From positions 1 through 25,128 of the forward strand of contig CAYLJO010000086.1 in assembly GCA_964383905.1 (NCBI GenBank): a DNA stretch of 25,128 bases, read 5' to 3'. The notes beneath the pieces are model-generated. The model was not told the origin of the DNA. It searched no databases and saw nothing but the letters and a program-made list of their open reading frames with translations. This DNA is from CAYLJO01 sp964383905. Lineage in GTDB: Bacteria; Acidobacteriota; Blastocatellia; Pyrinomonadales; Pyrinomonadaceae. Position 1 is the first letter of the stretch. The number at the start of each line of letters is the position of its first letter. Both the position numbers and the translations under genes were made by a program. Of this stretch, positions 17,446-23,778 are shown in pieces.

Positions 17446-17565
17446 TCTACAGCGCGTTACCCTGTAAATAAGCGAAAGAATAATAGTTACGCGAACGCCA
17501 GAAGATGCCGAGCAGTGCGGCGCGCACAGGAAATCTACCTTGTCGAAACTTATCGGAAGCGGCAC
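17443..17565 (-). CDS. Candidate attenuation leader peptide rich in Val/Thr/Ile/Leu
   Basis: A 40-codon frame from a GTG start to a TGA that lies inside the antiterminator arm. Its last third reads VRVTIILSLIYRVTRCR, with back-to-back Ile-Ile-Leu codons about 13 codons before the stop. These residues match end products of the downstream ilv, cimA and thr genes, as expected of an attenuation control peptide. The start is uncertain: the ribosome binding site is weak (GAG 8 nt before the GTG), and a later non-ATG start behind AAGG is possible. A second frame (17447-17527, GTG start, 26 residues, containing RNYYSFAYLQGNAL) overlaps it and also ends near the hairpin arm. The V/T/I/L frame is favoured by codon content only. 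Confidence 0.5.
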   Translation of the reverse strand: MPLPISFDKVDFLCAPHCSASSGVRVTIILSLIYRVTRCR

Positions 17566-17663
17566 AAATTTATCTCGGTCAAATTGAAGCCAGTTCTCAG
17601 AATAATAGTCCGATGCCACCTATGATCGCAGACAATCTACCTCTTTTTTACGCCTTTGCATAA

Positions 17664-17688
17664 TTTATAATTTTTTGCCGCGTATAAA
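17664..17688. promoter_or_regulatory. 25-bp dyad operator candidate, copy A (upstream of gltB)
   Basis: TTTATA, a 13-bp spacer (ATTTTTTGCCGCG), then TATAAA, a perfect 6-bp inverted repeat. The same half-sites at the same spacing, with a nearly identical asymmetric core, occur at 18929-18953 and 24297-24321. It lies 28 bp beyond the ilvE stop and about 340 bp before gltB, where the promoter of the gltB operon would be expected. Confidence 0.6.
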
Positions 17689-17715
17689 TAAAATTGCGCG
17701 GCGCGTGGTCGAGCG

Positions 17716-18651
17716 CTAAACCGGCTGCCGGGCAACCAGATAAAGCCAGTCTCTGTGTTTAGGGCTTCGGCCGGCGGTGGCGTCAAAAAATCCTCTTTGG
17801 ATTCGCTCCGTCACGGGCCCCCGCGCACCCCGGCCGACCGGCGCGCCATCGACCTCGCGGATGGGAGTCACCTCGACGGCAGTCCCGGTAAAGAATGCTT
17901 CATCAGCGCTCAGGAGCTCTGGTAGCTGGAGTGCTCTGATCTCCACCTGGTAGCCGAGATCAGAGGCGATCTCCATCACGGAGTCGCGCGTAATACCGAG
18001 CAAAATAGAGTGCCGTTCGTCATTGGTGATCAACCGTCCTTCGCGAACGATAAAGAGATTCTCGCCTGATCCTTCGGCGATCTGCCCGTCAGCATTGAGC
18101 AGCAGCGCTTCATCAAAGCCTCTGCTGACTGCTTCGCGTACGGCGAGCATCGAATTTAGATATTGCCCGCACCCTTTTGCCGTCGCCGGCATCATTCGCG
18201 AGTGAAACTTCACCCATGAAGAGACCGTGACACGGACGCCCGCTTCCTGGCCCCCGGCGCCCAGGTAGGCTGACCAGGGCCACACGAGGATCGCGACCTC
18301 GACGGGGCACTCACGGGGGTGCACGCTCAGGCTGCTGCTGCCGTAGTAGCAGATCGGCCGTATGTAGCAGCTGTCGAAGCCATTGCGGCGGATGGTCGCG
18401 CAGATGGCATCTTCGAGCTCCTCGCGGCTGTAGGGGATCTCCATTGCGTAGACTGCCGCCGACGCGTAGAGCCGCTCGAGGTGCGCATCCAAACGAAAGA
18501 TTGATGGCCCCAGGTCTGTCGCGTAACAGCGCAAGCCTTCGAATACGCCGCTCCCGTAATGCAGGGCATGCGCCGACACATGCACGTGAGCATCATTCCA
18601 ACGGATAATTTTCCCGTTTATCCACGCCCATTTCGTCTGGTCAAACGACAT
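17716..18651 (-). CDS. ilvE: Branched-chain amino acid aminotransferase
   Basis: Transfers the amino group of glutamate to the keto acids of Ile, Val and Leu. The 311-residue fold-type IV PLP enzyme has HALHYGSGVFEGLRCY (28-43), the PLP lysine at K159 (MPATAKGCGQYLNS), and the C-terminal substrate and phosphate region (GSGENLFIVREGRL, then FFTGTAVEVTPIREVDG). Length and lysine position agree with E. coli IlvE. GAGG lies 7 nt before the ATG. It precedes gltB, so glutamate donor synthesis and its use are encoded side by side. The 390-bp gap, dyad and terminator suggest separate control. A D-amino-acid transaminase is a less likely alternative. Confidence 0.94.
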   Translation of the reverse strand: MSFDQTKWAWINGKIIRWNDAHVHVSAHALHYGSGVFEGLRCYATDLGPSIFRLDAHLERLYASAAVYAMEIPYSREELEDAICATIRRNGFDSCYIRPICYYGSSSLSVHPRECPVEVAILVWPWSAYLGAGGQEAGVRVTVSSWVKFHSRMMPATAKGCGQYLNSMLAVREAVSRGFDEALLLNADGQIAEGSGENLFIVREGRLITNDERHSILLGITRDSVMEIASDLGYQVEIRALQLPELLSADEAFFTGTAVEVTPIREVDGAPVGRGARGPVTERIQRGFFDATAGRSPKHRDWLYLVARQPV

Positions 18652-18770
18652 TACTAATCCTCATGCCTGAAGCGTAGGGCACGGCACCGCGAAGGGGTCG
18701 GACGTGACCGGCCAGGCTTCTCATCCGGAATCCGATCCACCAGTCTGCGACGACGATAGGCAACAGTCCT

Positions 18771-18860
18771 TCACGGGCTTACCGTCCTTGTTCCGGCAAC
18801 CAGCATTGTCAGATGGATTCTCAAGCTGGTTTGACAGGGTTTACGCCAGCGATACTTCAT
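18771..18860 (-). CDS. Possible 29-residue leader or small ORF upstream of ilvE
   Basis: An ATG preceded by GGGAG at a spacing of 6 opens a 29-codon frame ending in TGA, about 120 bp before ilvE. The peptide begins MKYRWRKPCQTS; its second half (LRIHLTMLVAGTRTV) is fairly rich in Leu, Thr, Val and Ile. No terminator hairpin follows, so an attenuator is not supported. It may be a translated leader, a micro-protein or chance. It matches no family I recognise. Confidence 0.3.
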   Translation of the reverse strand: MKYRWRKPCQTSLRIHLTMLVAGTRTVSP

Positions 18861-18928
18861 CTCAATCTCCCGCGATAAGCGTGCGAGCCGTTACAAAGTA
18901 CTCTACAGCTTTTAGTCGCGTGCGTAAA

Positions 18929-18953
18929 TTTATTATTTTTAGCCGCCTATAAA
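18929..18953. promoter_or_regulatory. 25-bp dyad operator candidate, copy B (ilvE / activator intergenic)
   Basis: TTTATT, a 13-bp spacer (ATTTTTAGCCGCC), then TATAAA, one base from perfect symmetry in the half-sites. Symmetry extends outward: GCGTAAA on the left and TTTACGC on the right. The asymmetric core and its orientation match the copies before gltB and the LysR gene. It sits about 280 bp from ilvE and 250 bp from the activator start, so either or both could be targets. Confidence 0.6.
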
Positions 18954-18977
18954 TTTTACGCGGCGCTCTCGCCATCC

Positions 18978-19022
18978 CGACATTTTTGTCGTAAAGTATA
19001 CTGGTTCGTGACAAAAACGTCG
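18978..19022. promoter_or_regulatory. Long inverted repeat, possible second operator
   Basis: CGACATTTTTGTC (18978-18990) and GACAAAAACGTCG (19010-19022) are inverted with 12 of 13 positions matching, separated by 19 bp that contain the palindrome AGTATACT. The left arm itself contains GACA/TGTC dyad symmetry. Without a following U-tract it looks more like a protein-binding region of the ilvE/activator control region than a terminator. Confidence 0.45.
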
Positions 19023-19105
19023 GTGGGTTGAATTGAATCGGATGGGCGTAGGCACATTCTGTTCCGGTCTTTCGCCACCGTGCTGCTGAAGACATTCACA
19101 TTGAT

Positions 19106-19121
19106 TGGCCTGCGATTTGCT
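19106..19121 (+). promoter_or_regulatory. Possible sigma54 (-24/-12) promoter of the activator gene
   Basis: TGG-CCTGCGATTT-GCT has GG and GC exactly 10 bp apart, with TTTGCT matching the conserved -12 side of the sigma54 consensus and TGGC at -24. Predicted transcription would begin near 19132, about 70 bp before the ATG. The -24 side departs from the best consensus after TGGC. If used, the sigma54 activator might control its own synthesis. Confidence 0.4.
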
Positions 19122-19200
19122 TGGATTCTCTTCAGAAACATAGGGTTTCGCGGGCTTCCGTATTATTCACGGGTGCTTTAACTGACGATTATTGGATCAT

Positions 19201-20742
19201 ATGACGACAGATCAGGCCGAGGCGCGGAAGCTCACGACGTTTCTGGAGATCGGGCAAACACTGGCAGGAACCTACAAGCTGAAGGAAGCGATGAGCCGCG
19301 TGCTCGAGACGCTCGCGCGTCACCATGGCATGATGCATGGCGTCGTGATGCGACTTGACCCGGACACGGACGAACTCCGCATCGCGGCTGCTCACGGCCT
19401 CAGTGAGGATGGCGTGCGGCACGTCAGCTACCGGGTGGGCGAGGGCATCACGGGGCGCGTGGTTCAAAGCGGTAAACCGATCGTCGTGCCGCAGATCAGC
19501 CGCGAGCCGATGTTTCTCGACCGCCTCGGGACACGCAAGAAGAATGCCGAGCGCCAGGAGCTGACTTTTATCTGCGTACCTATTCTGATTAACAGAAAAC
19601 CTGTCGGCGTGCTCGGCGTAGACCTCCGCTACAAAAAGGAGCGCGATTACGATCGGGCGACCAAATTCCTATCGATCGTCGCCTCGATGATCGCGCAGGC
19701 GATCAAGGTCGAGCACCTGGTCGAAGCGGACAAACAGCGTCTGCTCAACGAAAACATCCATCTCAAGCAGGAGCTGCGCGAGCGCTACGATTTCAGCCAT
19801 ATCATCGGCAACTCGCGACCGCTGCGCCGGGTATACGAGCAGGTGACACAGGTGGCGCGGACTAACACGACCGTTCTTCTGCGCGGCGAGTCGGGGACGG
19901 GTAAAGAAATGATTGCGCACGCCATCCATTACAACTCGCTGCGCGCGAATAAACCTTTCGTTAAAGTGAGCTGTGCCGCGCTGCCCGAAACTCTCATCGA
20001 ATCCGAACTCTTCGGTTACGAGAAGGGCGCCTTCACCGGCGCTCAGACCCGCAAAAAGGGGCGCTTTGAATTGGCCGACGGCGGCACGCTCTTCCTCGAC
20101 GAAATCGGCGACCTCAACCTCTCGACCCAGATCAAGCTCTTGCGCGCACTCCAGGAACGCGAGTTCGAGCGACTGGGCGGGACCGAAACCGTCAAAGTCA
20201 ACGTCAGGCTCATTGCCGCCACCAATAAGGACCTGGAGAAGGCGATTGCCGCAGACCAGTTTCGCGAGGACCTCTATTATCGGTTGAACGTGTTTGCGAT
20301 CTTCATGCCGCCCTTGCGGGAACGCAAGTCAGACATCTTGCTGCTGGCGGATCACTTTCTGGAGAAATACGCGCGCGAGCACGGGAAACCGATCAACCGG
20401 ATTTCAACCCCCGCGATCGACATGCTGACCAGTTATCACTGGCCGGGTAACGTGCGCGAGCTGGAAAACATCATCGAACGGGCGGTGCTCGTTTGTGAGA
20501 CCAACGTCATTCACGGGCATCATCTGCCGCCGACACTGCAGACGGCCGACGGCTCAGGCACCCTAAACCGGTTATCGCTCGAGGCAGCGATCGGCGCATA
20601 CGAGCGGGACCTGATCCAGGACGCGTTGAAAACGACCCGCGGAAACCGGAAGAAGGCCGCCATGCTGCTCGACACCACCGAGCGCATCATCGGTTACAAA
20701 GTTAAGAAATACGAGATCGACTGCGACCGCTTTCGCCAGTAA
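19201..20742 (+). CDS. Sigma54-dependent transcriptional activator, GAF-AAA+-Fis (NifA/NtrC-like)
   Basis: An enhancer-binding ATPase that opens sigma54 promoters. In 513 residues it has an N-terminal GAF sensor (about 10-170), then the AAA+ domain with Walker A GESGTGKE (229-236), the sigma54-contact loop GAFTGA (276-281) intact, Walker B GGTLFLDEIGD (294-304) and YHWPGNVRELENIIERAV (412-429). A Fis-type helix-turn-helix ends the protein (about 478-506, GNRKKAAMLLDTTERIIGYKV). This layout is that of NifA, but the cysteine-rich interdomain linker of oxygen-sensitive NifA is absent, and no nif genes are nearby. ATG at 19201 is preferred to an in-frame TTG at 19192; neither has a strong ribosome binding site. 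Its place beside ilvE-gltBD suggests nitrogen or amino-acid control, which is inference. Confidence 0.9.
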   Translation: MTTDQAEARKLTTFLEIGQTLAGTYKLKEAMSRVLETLARHHGMMHGVVMRLDPDTDELRIAAAHGLSEDGVRHVSYRVGEGITGRVVQSGKPIVVPQISREPMFLDRLGTRKKNAERQELTFICVPILINRKPVGVLGVDLRYKKERDYDRATKFLSIVASMIAQAIKVEHLVEADKQRLLNENIHLKQELRERYDFSHIIGNSRPLRRVYEQVTQVARTNTTVLLRGESGTGKEMIAHAIHYNSLRANKPFVKVSCAALPETLIESELFGYEKGAFTGAQTRKKGRFELADGGTLFLDEIGDLNLSTQIKLLRALQEREFERLGGTETVKVNVRLIAATNKDLEKAIAADQFREDLYYRLNVFAIFMPPLRERKSDILLLADHFLEKYAREHGKPINRISTPAIDMLTSYHWPGNVRELENIIERAVLVCETNVIHGHHLPPTLQTADGSGTLNRLSLEAAIGAYERDLIQDALKTTRGNRKKAAMLLDTTERIIGYKVKKYEIDCDRFRQ

Positions 20743-20827
20743 GGCCGCGACAAAAGTGCGGACCTCGCCCGCCGCAAGCTGTCGAGGACAATCTGGTCGA
20801 AATCTGAGAGGGATGACAAAATTGTCT

Positions 20828-21436
20828 TTACCGGAGGGCGCCGGTACTCGCCGTCGCGAGCGACGCCCCGGCCGCAGCGGGGTATGACCCAACCGGTACA
20901 AGTCCGCGCCGTTCAAGTACGTAGATAATTTTAGCGATACTCGAATGAATAGATTCGCGGTCCGTCTCGATCACGACATCGGGGGCGAGCGGCTCCTCGT
21001 AAGGATCAGAGACCCCTGTAAACCCCTGGATCTCGCCGGCCAGAGCTTTTCGGTAAAGCCCCTTCACGTCCCGCCCGGCGAGCACTTCGACAGGACATTT
21101 GACAAAGACCTCGATGAACGCCGTCCCGTCCTGCTCGATTGCGCGCCGCACCTCGTCCCGCACGTCCCGGTACGGCGAAATCGCTGCAGACACGGCCGCC
21201 GTGCCGTTACGCGCCAAGAGGCGGCAGACGTAACCGATGCGGCGGATGTTCGTGTCGCGGTCCGCTTTGGAAAAGCCGAGCCCTTTGGATAAATTGGTGC
21301 GCACTTCATCCCCGTCCAGGACCTCAACCCGAAGTCCGCGTGCGCGCAGCTCCGGCGCAAGTTGCCGGGCGAGGGTTGTCTTACCCGCCCCCGAAAGCCC
21401 TGTGAACCAGAGAGTGAAACCCTTCTTATCAATCAT
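20828..21436 (-). CDS. cysC: Adenylylsulfate (APS) kinase
   Basis: Phosphorylates APS at the 3' position to PAPS. The 202 residues carry Walker A GLSGAGKTT (13-21), VEVLDGDEVRTNLSKGLGFSK (family substrate region) and AAISPYRDVRDEVR. YRKALAGEIQGFTGVSDPYEEP is also typical. The last ~20 residues form an Ala/Ser-rich tail outside the core. It is the third gene of cysH-sat-cysC, 31 bp after sat; GAGGAG lies 7 nt before the ATG. The downstream neighbour is the convergent activator gene. Because the operon also encodes an APS-type reductase, PAPS here may serve sulfotransfer or storage as much as reduction. Confidence 0.95.
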   Translation of the reverse strand: MIDKKGFTLWFTGLSGAGKTTLARQLAPELRARGLRVEVLDGDEVRTNLSKGLGFSKADRDTNIRRIGYVCRLLARNGTAAVSAAISPYRDVRDEVRRAIEQDGTAFIEVFVKCPVEVLAGRDVKGLYRKALAGEIQGFTGVSDPYEEPLAPDVVIETDRESIHSSIAKIIYVLERRGLVPVGSYPAAAGASLATASTGALR

Positions 21437-21467
21437 TCATGACTCCTCAATAAATAAAAGGTCGTAT

Positions 21468-22652
21468 TTAGAGGCCGGCCCCGATCGCCTGCTCTGTCTC
21501 GCTATGACGGTAGGCCTCGATGAGCAGTTCGGCCACTTCCGGCCGTGTGAACTCGATGGGCGGCGGTTGTCCTGCGCCCAGCATCGCCCTCACCTTTGTG
21601 CCGGAAAGGGTCACGTGTTCGGTGGTGTCGTGCGGGCAGGTCTTGGTTGAGGCCATCGCGCCGCACGCGCGGCAGTAGAACGTGTGGTCGAAGAACAAGG
21701 GCATGATCCCCAGCTCTTCCGGCTCGAACTCGTCGAAGATGTAGTGCGCGTCATAGGTGCCATAATAATTGCCGACGCCGGCGTGGTCGCGCCCGACGAT
21801 GAAATGCGAGCAGCCGTAATTCTTGCGGATCAGGGCATGAAATAGGGCTTCCCGCGGCCCGGCATAACGCATCGTCGCCGGCAAAACCGACAGGACCACC
21901 CGCGTCGCCGGGTAGTAGCCGGCAAGAATTGCTTCGTAAGAGCGGATCCGCACATCCGCCGGAACGTCGTCGGCTTTGGTCTCGCCCACGAGCGGGTGCA
22001 GGAGGAGGCCGTCGGCGATTTCGAGCGCGCACTTTTGTATATATTCATGCGCACGGTGAACCGGGTTGCGCGTCTGGAAAGCAACGACCCGCCTCCAGCC
22101 GCGCTGCCGAAAGAGCGAACGCGTCTCTGCCGGGTCTCGACGGTAAGCAGGAAAATCAATGTCACACGGGCGGTTGATCAGGCTGACACGGCCGCCGAGC
22201 AGCCATTCGCCCTGCTTGTAGAGGGCGCGCACCCCCGGGTGCGCTTCATCCGTCGTGCGGTAGACGAGTTCGGCCTCGCGCCCTTTATCGTAAGCGAATT
22301 TCTCGGCGAGATGGAGCACACCTAAGAGATGGTTGCCCTGGTAGAGCGCCACGTCCTCGCCCTGATGTAGGGCGCTCGCCTGCTCGCCCGTGACAGAGAG
22401 CGTGACGGGGATGGGCCATGCGACGCCGTTGGCGAGCCGCATGTTGGCACGGACAGAACGATAATCTGATTCACCCAGGAAACCTTCGAGCGGAGAGTAA
22501 GCGCCCGTTGCGATCATCTCGAGATCAGAGATTTCCCGCGCGTTGAGACGCAAAGCAGGCATCCCGGCGGAGGCCCTAATAAGCATCTCGCGCTCAAGAC
22601 CCGTCACTACGCGGTTGACGAGGGTGCCCCCGTGTGGGCTGATTAGTCGCAT
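21468..22652 (-). CDS. sat: ATP sulfurylase (sulfate adenylyltransferase, Sat type)
   Basis: Makes APS and pyrophosphate from ATP and sulfate. The 394-residue single-chain form is unrelated to CysDN. The N-terminus LISPHGGTLVNR is the usual Sat start. QTRNPVHRAH (193-202) and GRDHAGVG (287-294) are the nucleotide-binding signatures. A CxxC...CPH cluster (C327, C330, C339, H341) resembles the zinc site of some bacterial Sat proteins. There is no APS kinase domain fused at the C-terminus; that activity is the next gene. It follows cysH by 42 bp. Confidence 0.96.
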   Translation of the reverse strand: MRLISPHGGTLVNRVVTGLEREMLIRASAGMPALRLNAREISDLEMIATGAYSPLEGFLGESDYRSVRANMRLANGVAWPIPVTLSVTGEQASALHQGEDVALYQGNHLLGVLHLAEKFAYDKGREAELVYRTTDEAHPGVRALYKQGEWLLGGRVSLINRPCDIDFPAYRRDPAETRSLFRQRGWRRVVAFQTRNPVHRAHEYIQKCALEIADGLLLHPLVGETKADDVPADVRIRSYEAILAGYYPATRVVLSVLPATMRYAGPREALFHALIRKNYGCSHFIVGRDHAGVGNYYGTYDAHYIFDEFEPEELGIMPLFFDHTFYCRACGAMASTKTCPHDTTEHVTLSGTKVRAMLGAGQPPPIEFTRPEVAELLIEAYRHSETEQAIGAGL

Positions 22653-22694
22653 GTCCTCATTATTCCTCTTCTAAAATTATGTCTGTGCGTATCA

Positions 22695-23453
22695 TCATTG
22701 GTGAAGACCGCACTCGGTCTTACCCGTTCCGCGCCAGCGCCCGGCGCGAAGGTCTTCTCCGATTTGCACCGGCGTCGTGCAGTGGGTACAGCCGAGGGAC
22801 GGGTAGCCATGATCGTGCAGCGGGTTGTAGGGCACATCATGCTTGGCAATGAAGTTCCAAACATCGCGTGAAGACCAGTTGGCGAGCGGGTTGATCTTAA
22901 TCAATCCGAACTTTGCGTCCCACTCGACGATACCTGCGCCCGCGCGCGCCGCCGACTGGTCGCGGCGGATGGCGGTAATCCAAGCGCGAACTCCGGCGAG
23001 CATTTCTCTGAGGGGTTCGACCTTGCGCAACCGGCAACACTCATCCGGCCGGCGCTCCCACAGTCTATCGCCGTACCTCTCGGCCTGCGCGCCGAGCGAC
23101 AGGGGCGTCGCGCGCCGCTCGAAGCGAACCCCGTATCGTCCTTCGAGCCGGTCACGGAGCGCGTAGGTTTCAGGGAACAGAAGATCCGTATCCAGATAGA
23201 AGATGCGCGCCTCCCGACTGACCCCCGCGAGCAGGTGGACAAGCACACAGCCCTCCGCGCCGAAACCGGTGGCGAGCGCTGCCTCGTCACCAAACTCTTC
23301 GAACGCCCACCCGAGGACCGATTCCGGCGAAGCATTCTCAAATTTGTCCGAGATCGATTTCAGTTCTTCGGGAGACTTTCCGTTATTTATGGAAAGCGTA
23401 TGAGACGGCTCGCTCGTCGGCGCGCCTCCGGGCGCTTCTTTAACGCGTAGCAT
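22695..23453 (-). CDS. cysH: Assimilatory APS reductase, iron-sulfur type (CysH family)
   Basis: Reduces APS to sulfite using thioredoxin or glutaredoxin. In 252 residues the paired cysteines C139-C140 (DECCRLRKVEP) and C222-xx-C225 (GCTHC) are the four [4Fe-4S] ligands that distinguish APS reductases from PAPS reductases, and KTECGLHQ at the C-terminus carries the catalytic cysteine (C248). YLDTDLLFPETY is the substrate-site region. The frame is open to a GTG at 23522, but the ATG at 23453, with AGGAAGAGG just upstream, is the better start. First gene of the cysH-sat-cysC operon. Confidence 0.94.
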   Translation of the reverse strand: MLRVKEAPGGAPTSEPSHTLSINNGKSPEELKSISDKFENASPESVLGWAFEEFGDEAALATGFGAEGCVLVHLLAGVSREARIFYLDTDLLFPETYALRDRLEGRYGVRFERRATPLSLGAQAERYGDRLWERRPDECCRLRKVEPLREMLAGVRAWITAIRRDQSAARAGAGIVEWDAKFGLIKINPLANWSSRDVWNFIAKHDVPYNPLHDHGYPSLGCTHCTTPVQIGEDLRAGRWRGTGKTECGLHQ

Positions 23454-23528
23454 CAAGAGGGCCTCTTCCTGCGGTCGCCTCGCTCTGTTTTTCTCAGCAC
23501 CGCCATAATTATCTCTATGCACAGAGAA

Positions 23529-23563
23529 ATGTCCCGCGCCGGATGGAACCTTGCGCGAGACAT
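23529..23563 (-). other. 11-bp stem-loop in the cysH 5' leader
   Basis: On the minus strand ATGTCTCGCGC and GCGCGGGACAT pair over 11 positions (one G-U), with a 13-nt loop. The 3' side is followed by TTCTCTGTG, only weakly U-rich. It may be a leaky terminator, a ribosome-access hairpin or an mRNA stabiliser for the sulfate operon. Confidence 0.45.
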
Positions 23564-23582
23564 TAACTTAAATGGTATTCAA

Positions 23583-23607
23583 CCACTCATATAGTGGGAC
23601 CGGTCCC
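23583..23607. promoter_or_regulatory. Palindrome plus adjacent hairpin upstream of cysH
   Basis: GGGACCGGTCCC (23596-23607) is a perfect 12-bp palindrome. CCACT-CATAT-AGTGG (23583-23597) is a second dyad touching it. Such a short GC-rich palindrome downstream of the predicted promoter could be a repressor operator for the cys genes. No regulator can be assigned. Confidence 0.45.
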
Positions 23608-23670
23608 TTTGCATAACCCAAGACCCCCGTCCCACAGATGTAAAGACCAGTTCGTCAATATAATGGAGAG

Positions 23671-23699
23671 ACTGTAAACTATAACGGCAGGTGTGTCAA
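23671..23699 (-). promoter_or_regulatory. Possible sigma70 promoter for cysH-sat-cysC
   Basis: On the minus strand TTGACA (23699-23694) is followed after 17 bp by TACAGT (23676-23671). The -35 is a perfect match and the -10 matches TATAAT at four of six positions. Transcription would start near 23664, giving a leader of about 210 nt containing the palindrome and stem-loop. Confidence 0.5.
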
Positions 23700-23778
23700 G
23701 AGAGGATTTCGTGCGGTAGGGGGTTAATCTGTGTTGGTCATGATTTAGACTTAGCGCGCCCAGCAAGAAAAACATAAG

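Larger units (their letters stand above)
17325..17715 (-). promoter_or_regulatory. gltB operon leader region (ilvE-gltB gap)
   Basis: A 391-bp gap with no ordinary gene. Read toward gltB it holds, in order, the TTTATA-N13-TATAAA dyad (17664-17688), two overlapping candidate leader frames ending at 17447 and 17443, a 7-bp hairpin (17412-17427), an intrinsic terminator (17376-17411), a CCGGC/GCCGG stem, and the gltB start. The order leader frame, antiterminator arm, terminator and structural gene is that of ribosome-mediated attenuation in proteobacterial ilv, thr and his operons. No clear sigma70 -35/-10 pair was recognised. Confidence 0.75.
18652..19200. promoter_or_regulatory. Divergent regulatory region between ilvE and the sigma54 activator
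   Basis: A 549-bp gap. Going left to right it holds GC-rich ilvE leader sequence (18652-18770) with no terminator seen, a possible 29-codon minus-strand frame (18771-18860), the 25-bp dyad (18929-18953), a second long inverted repeat (18978-19022), and a possible -24/-12 promoter (19106-19121). The AT-rich section at 18900-19020 contrasts with flanking sequence and is probably where the divergent promoters lie. Clear sigma70 hexamer pairs were not found. Confidence 0.6.
23454..23778 (-). promoter_or_regulatory. cysH operon leader and promoter region
   Basis: A 325-bp gap. It holds a possible sigma70 promoter (23671-23699), a 12-bp perfect palindrome next to a small hairpin (23583-23607), and a larger stem-loop (23529-23563). 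A 62-codon minus-strand frame at 23587-23775 is open but has no family resemblance and covers the predicted promoter, so it is not called. No SAM riboswitch consensus was recognised. Confidence 0.55.

Noticed and set aside
17477..17609. Direct repeat AGAATAATAGT at 17477-17487 and 17599-17609
   Set aside because: Only 11 AT-rich bases and two copies; could easily arise by chance, with no clear relation to the attenuator fold.
17590..17640. T-box riboswitch in the gltB leader (GGTGGCATCGG resembles GGGTGG...)
   Set aside because: The conserved AGGGTGGNACCGCG T-box is absent; the terminator is better explained by a leader-peptide attenuator.
20814..20828. GACAAAATTGTC plus TTT as a terminator after the activator gene
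   Set aside because: The stem is only about 4-5 bp with a tiny loop and a short T-run; too weak to call.
23454..23670. SAM riboswitch in the cysH leader
   Set aside because: I looked for the SAM-I and SAM-II consensus segments and did not find them; the stems present do not match those folds.
23587..23775. 62-codon minus-strand frame between cysH and the small membrane protein
   Set aside because: No resemblance to any family, no convincing ribosome binding site, and it overlaps the best promoter candidate for the cys operon.
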